Origin: Candidatus Omnitrophota bacterium
GTDB taxonomy: Bacteria; Omnitrophota; Gorgyraeia; Gygaellales; Profunditerraquicolaceae
Assembly (NCBI GenBank): GCA_020062065.1
Contig: JAGUWZ010000137.1
Location: 1 to 9,828, forward strand
Direction: 5' to 3'
DNA length: 9,828 bases
Below, piece after piece: positions 1 through 8,646 of this stretch (position 1 is the first letter of the stretch; each line of letters starts with the position of its first letter). Below the pieces are notes generated by a model. That model ran no database searches, was not told the origin of the DNA, and worked only from the letters and a program-made list of their open reading frames with translations. The position numbers and the translations under genes are program-made.

Positions 1-2
1 AG

Positions 3-638
3 CTTCATGGATGGTTTGTGCCTCAAGAAGGCGCCTTGTCCACAATCCTCTATTGCCATGGCAACGCCGGAAATATCAGCCACCGCGTGGAGATTGCCAG
101 GATGTTCAATGAAAGGAAGATGAATTTTTTCATCTTTGATTACCGCGGATTCGGCAGGAGTAAAGGCTGGCCAACGGAGAAAGGTACTTATCTTGATGCT
201 CAGGCAGCCTACGATTACCTTAGGGCTAGGCAGGATATAGACAGAGACAGGATAGTGATATTTGGCAAATCTCTGGGAGCAGCCATAGCCATAGATTTAG
301 CCAGTAAGGTTAAAGCCGCAGCCCTTATTTCCGAAAGCAGTTTTACTTCTACCAGAGATATGGCCAGGACAATCTATCCACTGCTGCCTTTTTGGCTTTT
401 TCTGAGGCCTAAGTACAATGCCTATGCCAAAATCGATAAAATTGATGCGCCTAAACTCATTATCCACAGCCGGGATGATGAGATTGTGCCTTTTTCTCAA
501 GGGGAAAGATTATTTGCCAAGGCAGAATCTCCAAAGGAATTTTACGTGATGCGCGGCGGCCACAACGATGCCTTTTATATTCACAACGCAGAATGCATGC
601 AGATGATTTCTGATTTCCTAAAACGCTATATAAAATGA
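3..638 (+). CDS. alpha/beta hydrolase, 5' end cut off by the window
   Basis: This is a serine hydrolase of the alpha/beta fold (BAAT/prolyl-oligopeptidase-like, 'HGNAGN' type); the substrate cannot be told. The frame is open from base 3, and the residues LHGWFVP before the first possible start (GTG at 18) look like ordinary family sequence, so the true start lies upstream of the window. Numbering from that GTG, the oxyanion-hole motif HGNAGN is at residues 14-19, the nucleophile elbow GKSLGA has Ser85 (codon 270-272), the acid is probably Asp154 in RDDEIVP, and the catalytic His182 is in GGHND. The triad is therefore complete and only N-terminal residues are missing. No membrane anchor is visible in the part present; family members often have one in the missing region. 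Its TGA stop overlaps the ATG of the next frame (ATGA at 635-638), which suggests translational coupling. Confidence 0.88.
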   Translation, partial: LHGWFVPQEGALSTILYCHGNAGNISHRVEIARMFNERKMNFFIFDYRGFGRSKGWPTEKGTYLDAQAAYDYLRARQDIDRDRIVIFGKSLGAAIAIDLASKVKAAALISESSFTSTRDMARTIYPLLPFWLFLRPKYNAYAKIDKIDAPKLIIHSRDDEIVPFSQGERLFAKAESPKEFYVMRGGHNDAFYIHNAECMQMISDFLKRYIK

Positions 639-1027
639 ACCCCGTACCTTTCTTAGTCATAGTTTACGTTGGGCTTTTAGCAGTTTTACGAGAGTATTGT
701 CCCTTGATAGCCACCGGGAAATTATATTGCTTTAGATCCTTTGGCTGTTGCCCTCACGAGCAAGAAAAGTTTTTAGGTTAAAACTTTTCTTGACAATAAG
801 AAAATGCCTTAAGAGAAAAATACGATTCTCATCTTACTTATCCTGGTTCATTTATTGTTCATTATCTTCAAAGGTTGGTCTATCCCGATATTCAACCCCT
901 GCTGATTTTGATTCCTACTATGATTATTGCAATCTTTTGGTTTTCTTTGTCTGTAATTTGTGGTAAAATTGGCATTGTTCTGGCTAACTTAAACCAACCG
1001 CCCAGGTTAAAGGGAATTATTCCATGA
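635..1027 (+). pseudogene. small membrane protein gene interrupted by a palindromic element
   Basis: The sequence shows a 131-codon frame starting at ATG 635, which overlaps the hydrolase stop (ATGA), and ending at TGA 1025-1027, which overlaps the acylphosphatase start (ATGA). Start and final stop are in the same frame. Codons 1-42 are open and begin with a hydrophobic stretch (PFLVIVYVGLLAVL) followed by a Cys-containing part (YCFRSFGCCPHE). Codons 56-130 are open and end in a long hydrophobic segment (about LLILIPTMIIAIFWFSL onward) and a short polar tail. The only internal stops, TAA 779, TGA 791 and TAA 797, all lie in or just after the hairpin at 761-792. The open part downstream has no ATG or GTG near its beginning. 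I infer a former membrane protein of about 117 residues broken by an in-frame 39-bp insertion. I do not recognise the family. Alternatives are two separate short peptides or a sequence error. Confidence 0.6.
761..792 (+). repeat. palindromic element, family A copy 1
   Basis: A perfect 13-bp stem, caagaaaagtttt at 761-773 pairs with 780-792, and the loop is taggtt. The element starts exactly on a codon boundary of the interrupted membrane gene (codon 43) and carries or abuts its three in-frame stops. The core AAGTTTTTAGG followed by AAAACTT also occurs, in reverse complement, at 7740-7768. No T-run follows, so it does not look like an ordinary intrinsic terminator. Confidence 0.75.
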
Positions 1028-1295
1028 AAAAACAAATTCATGTTTATTATACTGGAAGAGTTCAGGGGATAGGCTTTAGGTTTACCACCGAAGATATAGC
1101 CTGTCAACTGGGAGCAAGCGGCTGGGTCAGGAATTTGCCCGACGGCAGGGTTGAGTTTGTCGCGGAAGCAGAAGAAGGGATTCTTAAGTTGTTTCTGGAA
1201 AAGATTCAGGAATGCTTTGGCAGATACATCCAGGATACAAACATTGATTGGCAGCCTGCTACAGGGGGATTTGACGGTTTCAGTATAACATTCTA

Positions 1296-1296
<1 letters not shown>
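1024..1296 (+). CDS. acyP: acylphosphatase
   Basis: A 90-residue protein, the usual length for this one-domain cytosolic enzyme, which hydrolyses acyl phosphates to carboxylate and phosphate. The signature GRVQGIGFR is at residues 11-19, with Arg19 as the phosphate-binding residue, and GWVRNLPDG at 33-41 supplies the catalytic Asn37. The C-terminal strand ending GFSITF is typical. A weak purine-rich stretch (aaaggg) lies upstream of the ATG. The ATG overlaps the stop of the interrupted membrane gene, and its TAA shares one base with the next ATG (TAATG), so translation probably depends on coupling within the operon. Because the upstream frame now stops early at 781, coupling from that side may be weakened. 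Confidence 0.95.
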
Positions 1297-4574
<3,278 letters not shown>

Positions 4575-4578
<4 letters not shown>

Positions 4579-5195
4579 TACTCAAGACCCTAATAGTTGG
4601 TGCAATGGAGGTCAATTGTTATATTTTGGCATCGCATAGAAACTCACCCGCCATTATTATTGATCCTGGCGACGATGAAACTAAGATAAGGCAAGTTTTA
4701 GAAAGTTATATCCTAAAACCCGCTTTTGTTATAAATACACATGGCCATTTTGACCATATCGGTTGCGATGATAAATTTGCTGTTCCGGTATATGTATACA
4801 GTCAAGATGAAGAATTGTTGAAAGATGCCAAGAGCAACTTTAGTTCATTTTTGGGTTCGGCCTATAAAGTAAAATCAGAAATAAAAACTTTAAAAGACCG
4901 CGAGATTATTAAATTGCAAGATATAGAACTACAGGTAATTCATACCCCTGGTCATACAGCCGGGAGTATAAGTTTTTTGATGAGAAAACCCAAAGATAAT
5001 ATTTTATTTACAGGAGATACTTTGTTTTATCGGGGTATTGGCAGGACGGATTTAGGCGGAGATGAAGAGGTACTGATGCGCTCAATTAGAGAAAAATTGT
5101 TTATTTTACCGGATAATACTATTATCTATCCGGGACACGGACCGTCTTCGACAATTGGAGAGGAAAAAAGGAATAATCAGTATCTTTATTACTGA
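4575..5195 (+). CDS. MBL-fold metallo-hydrolase (glyoxalase II-like)
   Basis: A 206-residue metallo-beta-lactamase-fold hydrolase, a little short of 'hydroxyacylglutathione hydrolase-like' proteins but full in its fold. The metal ligands are visible: THGHFDH at 55-61 (His56, His58, Asp60, His61), His127 in HTPGHTAGS, Asp148 in FTGDTLF, and His188 in YPGHGP. The segment FYRGIGRTDLGG (151-162) is typical of the YcbL/glyoxalase II branch, which hydrolyses thioesters, but the C-terminal glutathione-binding domain of true GloB is absent, so the substrate is uncertain. Cytosolic. It is the last gene of the compact operon; it is followed by the symmetric repeat at 5212-5332 rather than a clear intrinsic terminator. 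Confidence 0.9.
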
Positions 5196-5211
5196 GAATT
5201 GTAAAACTAAC

Positions 5212-5332
5212 AAGAAACTTTTTGAACGCAGATTCACGCGGATGTAACGCAGATAAACGCAGATATTCCAACGCTAATCTGCGAGAATCTGCGTTTGATT
5301 TGCGAATATCTGCGTTAAGAATACAGTTTCTT
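5212..5332 (+). repeat. mirror-symmetric AACGCAGAT repeat array (large potential cruciform)
   Basis: Four forward units (AACGCAGAT or close variants) begin at 5225, 5235, 5246 and 5256. Four reverse-complement units (ATCTGCGTT or variants) begin at 5277, 5287, 5298 and 5308. The 10-11-10 spacing is the same on both sides, so paired positions all sum to 10541 and the centre falls at 5270/5271. Outer arms aagaaact (5212-5219) and agtttctt (5325-5332) extend the dyad with a 3-nt offset. The whole fills most of the gap between the metallo-hydrolase and the recombinase gene. It could form a cruciform or a long RNA hairpin; no protein is encoded. Confidence 0.9.
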
Positions 5333-5355
5333 TTATATAACTTTTAATTATAATT

Positions 5356-6336
5356 ATGGAAGAATTAATTGAAGTTTTCTTAAACTACTTATCAGTTGAA
5401 CGCGGTTTATCCCAGAATACCATTGTTTCATACAGAGAGGATTTAAACATTTATATTGATTTTGTTAAGTCACGTTCAATAAACAGCTTATCTAAAACAA
5501 CCAAGAACGAGATAACAGATTTTATGTTTCAGCAAAAAGACCGCGGCCTTTCCGTTAATTCGGTGACGCGCAGGCTTGCTGCCATAAGAATGTTTTACAG
5601 ATTTCTGGTAAGAGAAAGAATTTTAAATAACGATCCTACCAGCTTAATAGATTCTCCTAAGTTGTGGAAAAAAATTCCCGAGACGCTTTCGCTAAATGAA
5701 GTCGAGGCTTTATTATCCGCACCAAAGATTAAGCATGAACAGGGCATAAGAGACAAGGCGATTCTGGAGACCCTTTATGCCACAGGTATGCGTGTATCGG
5801 AAGCTGTAAATCTGAAATTGGATAATGTCAATTTAGAAATAGGTTTTCTGCGCTGTATTGGTAAAGGCAACAAAGAAAGAATTATTCCTTTAGGCAGGAA
5901 GGCAATCTCAAGCCTTAAGAGATTTTTAGAGGTGGGGCGGCCAGCGTTGTTAAACCCTGTTAGAAATAGGTTGCCAGAGGCAACCATTGATGTTGTTAAT
6001 TCTAAGGGATTAGGTTTGAAAAAAGACGGGATTTCTAACGGGGTAAAGAGAAAAGAGTCTGAATTTTTATTCTTAAACCGTTTTGGCAAAAAGCTCTCCC
6101 GGCAATCTCTGTGGAAACTCATCAAGCGTTATGCTAAACTTGCCCGAATAAACAAGCCTATAAGGCCGCATACCCTAAGACATTCATTTGCAACGCATTT
6201 ATTGGAAAGAGGTGCGGATTTACGTTCGGTTCAGGAAATGTTAGGTCATTCTAACATTTCTACGACACAGATTTATACGCATATAAATAAAGATAGACTT
6301 AAGTCAATTCATCGGATGTTTCACCCGCGTCCGTAG
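5356..6336 (+). CDS. xerD: tyrosine recombinase, XerD-like
   Basis: A 326-residue site-specific recombinase of the type that resolves chromosome dimers at dif with a partner Xer protein. The N-terminal SAM-like core-binding domain is at about 1-90. The catalytic domain shows Arg146 (ATGMRVSE), Lys170 (GKGNKER), His272 and Arg275 (PHTLRHSFATHLLERGADLRS), His298 (LGHSNISTT) and Tyr307 (IYTHI). The ending RLKSIHRMFHPR resembles XerD more than XerC, though the assignment is tentative. Typical Xer proteins are about 300 residues; the surplus is a segment at about 200-231 between Lys170 and His272, bounded by an inverted repeat. No Shine-Dalgarno is visible before ATG 5356, but the first residues fit the family. 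No dif-like site is recognised nearby. Confidence 0.93.
   Translation: MEELIEVFLNYLSVERGLSQNTIVSYREDLNIYIDFVKSRSINSLSKTTKNEITDFMFQQKDRGLSVNSVTRRLAAIRMFYRFLVRERILNNDPTSLIDSPKLWKKIPETLSLNEVEALLSAPKIKHEQGIRDKAILETLYATGMRVSEAVNLKLDNVNLEIGFLRCIGKGNKERIIPLGRKAISSLKRFLEVGRPALLNPVRNRLPEATIDVVNSKGLGLKKDGISNGVKRKESEFLFLNRFGKKLSRQSLWKLIKRYAKLARINKPIRPHTLRHSFATHLLERGADLRSVQEMLGHSNISTTQIYTHINKDRLKSIHRMFHPRP
5954..6044 (+). repeat. inverted-repeat element inside the recombinase gene
   Basis: Arms accctgttagaaat (5954-5967) and atttctaacggggt (6031-6044) are complementary over 14 bp with a single G-T mismatch. Between them lies a second perfect hairpin, ggttgcc (5969-5975) with ggcaacc (5979-5985). The element encodes NPVRNRL...ISNGVK, absent from ordinary Xer proteins, and keeps the frame. 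From memory, NPVRN/ISNGVK-type peptides recur in unrelated proteins of uncultured bacteria, which would fit a dispersed repeat; this is unverified. Confidence 0.75.
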
Positions 6337-6404
6337 TAAAACTCATCTGCCTGAGGCGATTTTCTTGCTGGTAACCGATTAGTTTGGTGCCGGGTAAAGA
6401 AAAT

Positions 6405-7676
6405 ATGGAAAAAAATTTAAAGAAACTACCAGAAGAAATTTTGAGTTTAATATATCTTTCCAGAGATATTGCCGAAGAATTGGGTTTTAATGCATATCTT
6501 ATAGGCGGATTTGTTCGGGATTTAATTTTGGGGGTTAAGAATTTGGATTTAGACATCGCTGTTGAAGGCGATGGGATAAAATTTGCCGATAATTTAGCTC
6601 AGAGGTTAAATGTAAAACTTACCAGACATAAGAGATTTGGGACAGCTACTCTTACTGTAAAGCCACAGCTTAAGTTAGATATTGCAACAACCAGAAAGGA
6701 ATTTTATCCGGAACCTGCCTGTTTGCCTGTGGTTAATATTGGGATGCTCAAAGATGACCTTGCCAGAAGAGATTTTACAATCAATACTTTGGCAATAAGC
6801 ATAAGCGGTAAGAAATTTGGTGAATTAATTAATTTATTTGACGGCGAGAACGACATCAATAATAAAAATATCCGCATATTACATAATTTAAGCTTTATTG
6901 ATGACCCTACAAGAATCTTAAGGGCAATCCGCTTTGAACAAAGATATAATTTTAAAATTGAACCAAATACTCTTAAATGTTTGAAAGAGGCGGTAAAACT
7001 CAAGATACTCAATATCGTCCAACCGCAAAGGTTGCGTGATGAGCTAATTCTGCTCCTAAAAGAAGAAAATTCCTTAAGAGCGATAAAGCGTATCAGGAAA
7101 TTAGTGGGATTTAATTTTATAAATCCCGCTCTTTCAATATCAGCAAAGACTTATGACTTGTTTAACTCTATTTCCAGACAGATTAGGTGGTTTAAGTCCA
7201 AATTTGTTCTGCATAGGAAATTGGATGTCTGGCTTATTTATTTTATGGCACTGATAGATTTTCTAAAAGTAAACCAGGTTAAATCTTTATGCCGCAGATT
7301 TGTTTTTTGTAAGGGAGAAGAAAAAAGAATACTCAGCTATATGAAGCTGCGTTCTAAGATAATGCTTAAGTTAAGTAGGAACAAAATCAAACCCAGCAGT
7401 ATCTTTCATTTACTAGAACCTTTAAGTTATGAGGTGATACTTTTAATCAAAGCGAAGTCCAAAAATAAAAATATCAAAAAGCACATTGAGGATTTTTTTC
7501 ATATTTACCATCGTACGGATATATCTGTCTCTGGCCATGATTTAAAGGATTTGGGTTTTACTCCGGGTCCTGGTTACCAGAAGATTTTCAACAAACTTCT
7601 GAATGCCAAGCTTAACGGAGAAATAAAAACCAAAAAACAAGAATTAGATTTAGTCAAGAGGCTAAAAAATAAATAA
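6405..7676 (+). CDS. cca: CCA tRNA nucleotidyltransferase / poly(A) polymerase family protein
   Basis: A 423-residue class II nucleotidyltransferase that adds CCA, or only part of it, to tRNA 3' ends. The catalytic head has GGFVRDLILG (34-43) and the metal-binding pair Asp48 and Asp50 in LDLD, then EGDGIKFA (54-61), HKRFGTATL (75-83), the ribose/nucleotide motif RRDFTINTLA (121-130), NIRILH (155-160), DDPTRILRAIRFEQRY (166-181) and QRLRDELILLLKE (208-220). The EGD and HKRFGTA motifs are frequent in the branch that includes A-adding enzymes, so the specificity (CCA, CC or A) is open. I take ATG 6405 rather than the upstream TTG 6384 because the family homology begins close to it. The tail beyond residue 250 is weakly conserved helical sequence rich in Lys. 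It is a short distance downstream of xerD, probably same transcript. Confidence 0.92.
   Translation: MEKNLKKLPEEILSLIYLSRDIAEELGFNAYLIGGFVRDLILGVKNLDLDIAVEGDGIKFADNLAQRLNVKLTRHKRFGTATLTVKPQLKLDIATTRKEFYPEPACLPVVNIGMLKDDLARRDFTINTLAISISGKKFGELINLFDGENDINNKNIRILHNLSFIDDPTRILRAIRFEQRYNFKIEPNTLKCLKEAVKLKILNIVQPQRLRDELILLLKEENSLRAIKRIRKLVGFNFINPALSISAKTYDLFNSISRQIRWFKSKFVLHRKLDVWLIYFMALIDFLKVNQVKSLCRRFVFCKGEEKRILSYMKLRSKIMLKLSRNKIKPSSIFHLLEPLSYEVILLIKAKSKNKNIKKHIEDFFHIYHRTDISVSGHDLKDLGFTPGPGYQKIFNKLLNAKLNGEIKTKKQELDLVKRLKNK
7103..7130 (+). repeat. small inverted repeat within cca
   Basis: agtgggattta pairs with taaatcccgct over 11 bp with one G-T pair and a 6-nt loop. It encodes VGFNFINPA at about residues 234-242, near the end of the conserved part of the protein. 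It may be another inserted palindrome or a chance hairpin; the flanking sequence does not decide this. Confidence 0.35.
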
Positions 7677-7739
7677 AGCCCAGATTTACGGAATGCAGTA
7701 AACGTAAATTGCTGTTTGAATTTACCTCTCCTTTTTTGT

Positions 7740-7768
7740 ATTCAAGTTTTTGTCCTAAAAACTTGAAT
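7740..7768 (+). repeat. palindromic element, family A copy 2
   Basis: A perfect 12-bp stem: attcaagttttt (7740-7751) with aaaaacttgaat (7757-7768), loop gtcct. Read on the minus strand it contains AAGTTTTTAGG, then ACAAAAACTT, matching the core of the element at 761-792. Outside the core the stem sequences differ (ATTC here, CAAGA there), but each differs symmetrically so pairing is kept. Confidence 0.7.
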
Positions 7769-7796
7769 GATAGAAAACTGCAGACTTAATTCGCCC

Positions 7797-7849
7797 AAAC
7801 AGCTTACGTCGTAACGAGCGAAAGCAAGCGTTCCGTAAGTTGTCTGTTT
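7797..7849 (+). promoter_or_regulatory. compound RNA hairpin just upstream of ylxP
   Basis: Nested complementary segments: aaacag (7797-7802) with ctgttt (7844-7849), cttacg (7803-7808) with cgtaag (7834-7839), aacg (7813-7816) with cgtt (7829-7832), closed by gc-GAAA-gc (7818-7825), a GNRA tetraloop. About 18 base pairs in all, interrupted by small bulges. It ends directly before ATG 7853, where no Shine-Dalgarno is present, so it could affect initiation, or it may be another repeat element. Its function is inference only. Confidence 0.45.
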
Positions 7850-7852
7850 AAA

Positions 7853-8134
7853 ATGACAATTGGGCTCCTAAAGTTAGTTCTATTTATACAGAATAGCAAT
7901 TCTCTTAAGGAAAAGAGGATGGTTCTGCATAGTCTAAAGGCGAAGCTGCGTAACAACTTTAATGTGGCTCTGGCACAAATAGACGATGAGGATAAGTGGC
8001 AAAAGGCAAGCATTGCAGTGGTCGGGGTGGGAAAAGACGCAAAAATTATTAACAGCGTTCTTTCTCGTGTAGTTAATTTTATTGAAAATTTTAATAAAGT
8101 GAATTTAATTGATTATGAGATAGAGTTAATCTAG
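7853..8134 (+). CDS. ylxP: YlxP-like DUF503 protein
   Basis: A 93-residue protein of the DUF503 (YlxP) family, normally encoded beside infB and rbfA and thought to take part in ribosome assembly; its biochemical role is not established. The start MTIGLLKLVLFI, the segment NSLKEKRMVLHSLKAKLRNNFNV (about residues 15-37) and the later VVGVGKDAKIINSVLSRVVNFIE are all typical, and the length is normal. ATG 7853 fits the family N-terminus although no ribosome binding site precedes it. The gene is followed by a structured leader and then rbfA. Here infB and nusA are not upstream; cca is, so the usual nusA-infB-ylxP-rbfA string has been split. Confidence 0.9.
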   Translation: MTIGLLKLVLFIQNSNSLKEKRMVLHSLKAKLRNNFNVALAQIDDEDKWQKASIAVVGVGKDAKIINSVLSRVVNFIENFNKVNLIDYEIELI

Positions 8135-8269
8135 CACCTTGGAATAGCTAGGTTCAGGTAACGAAGAAGTATACACTTGTCTATCTTCTTGAACAAGGTG
8201 TGTTCACCAGCGCTAAGACCTTGGCTTATTGGAAAGCCAGGTGTTCGTTCGTACGAAGGAGTAAGGTTG
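8135..8269 (+). promoter_or_regulatory. structured leader between ylxP and rbfA
   Basis: These 135 bases carry an unusually dense set of complementary segments. A long arm pairs caccttg (8135-8141), gttca (8152-8156) and aagaag (8164-8169) with the continuous run 8185-8200 (cttcttgaacaaggtg). A second hairpin has acct-ggctt with aagccaggt (8218-8242, one bulged T, loop attgga). A third has ttcgt with acgaa (8244-8257), overlapping the first two bases of the rbfA Shine-Dalgarno. ggtg (8197-8200) could instead pair with cacc (8205-8208), an alternative fold. It could be a cis-acting RNA controlling rbfA or an inserted repeat; I do not recognise a known RNA family. Confidence 0.45.
8256..8261 (+). 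promoter_or_regulatory. ribosome binding site of rbfA (decides start)
   Basis: AAGGAG followed by an 8-nt spacer to ATG 8270. This is the clearest Shine-Dalgarno in the window and argues for ATG 8270 over the in-frame upstream TTG at 8177. Confidence 0.85.
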
Positions 8270-8632
8270 ATGTCGAGAAAAGATAAGGTGCAGGATGCGA
8301 TACAAAAAGAGGTCAGTAATATTATTCAGAATGAATTGAAGGATCCGCGTTTAGGTTTTGTCACCATTACCGGGGTTAGTGTTACTGCGGATTTACGCTA
8401 TGCAAAAGTCTTTTATAGTGTCCTGGGTAAAGAGGAAGATTACAAGAAGAGCAAAAAAGCCCTGGATTCAGCTTTAGGATTTATTCGCCGGCTGGTCGCA
8501 GAAAGGATTCAACTGAGGTTTGCTCCGGAGATTATCTTTAAAGAGGATAAATCCAGTGAATACAGTTGCAGGATACAGGAAGTTTTAGATGAAATTAAAA
8601 AACTCAAAGAACCACTATCACCTACGCAGTGA
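8270..8632 (+). CDS. rbfA: ribosome-binding factor A
   Basis: A 120-residue RbfA, the KH-fold factor that binds the immature 30S subunit and helps 16S rRNA 5'-end maturation. Hallmarks: MSRKDKVQDAIQKEVSNII at the N-terminus, DPRLGFVTITGVSVT (about 25-39), LRYAKVFYSV (about 42-51), and LRFAPEIIFKEDKSSEYSCR (about 82-101) followed by the last helix. The start is fixed by the Shine-Dalgarno at 8256; the longer frame from TTG 8177 only reads through the structured leader. The final residues PLSPTQ and the stop codon come from a perfect palindrome (8611-8639), so the extreme C-terminus is probably not ancestral. It overlaps or nearly abuts nrnA. Confidence 0.95.
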   Translation: MSRKDKVQDAIQKEVSNIIQNELKDPRLGFVTITGVSVTADLRYAKVFYSVLGKEEDYKKSKKALDSALGFIRRLVAERIQLRFAPEIIFKEDKSSEYSCRIQEVLDEIKKLKEPLSPTQ

Positions 8633-8639
8633 TAGTGGT
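8611..8639 (+). repeat. palindromic element at the rbfA stop codon
   Basis: Perfect 11-bp inverted repeat: accactatcac (8611-8621) and gtgatagtggt (8629-8639), loop ctacgca. The left arm and loop encode the last residues of RbfA, and the right arm contains its TGA. There is no T-run after it, so it is not a typical terminator. The nrnA ATG lies 8 nt beyond its right end. Confidence 0.8.
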
Positions 8640-8646
8640 AAGGTAT

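Larger units (their letters stand above)
7677..7852 (+). other. intergenic region of stacked hairpins between cca and ylxP
   Basis: No gene is evident in these 176 bases. They hold three separate inverted repeats: atttacg/cgtaaat (7684-7690 and 7703-7709), the family A element at 7740-7768, and a compound hairpin at 7797-7849 that ends 3 nt before the ylxP ATG. None is followed by a T-run of the kind an intrinsic terminator needs, although a T6 run lies at 7732-7737 before the second hairpin. A promoter is not recognisable. Confidence 0.6.

Noticed and set aside
761..799. Hairpin as an intrinsic terminator
   Set aside because: No T-run follows on either strand, the stem is A/T-rich, and it lies inside a gene frame that continues in phase to a downstream overlap.
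5212..5332. CRISPR array or integron attC site beside a tyrosine recombinase
   Set aside because: Units are 9 bp with 1-2 bp gaps and switch orientation at the centre, so no repeat-spacer pattern; attC core sites (GTTRRRY/RYYYAAC arrangement) are not seen, and the extra segment in the recombinase lacks motifs I associate with the IntI-specific domain.
5349..5354. TATAAT as a -10 box for xerD
   Set aside because: It lies 1 nt before the ATG, so transcription would start inside the gene, and no -35 box is found at the proper distance.
6384..6404. TTG start for the nucleotidyltransferase
   Set aside because: It adds seven residues without family similarity; ATG 6405 is the more ordinary start.
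8135..8261. tRNA or other standard RNA gene
   Set aside because: No cloverleaf, acceptor stem or anticodon arm can be formed; the pairing is a long arm plus two hairpins.
8177..8269. N-terminal extension of RbfA from TTG 8177
   Set aside because: The extra 31 residues have no RbfA similarity, and ATG 8270 has a strong Shine-Dalgarno and the family N-terminus.
8629..8646. GTG start for nrnA overlapping the rbfA stop
   Set aside because: The GTG is part of the palindrome arm; ATG 8647 with taaggt upstream matches the family start better. Not fully excluded.
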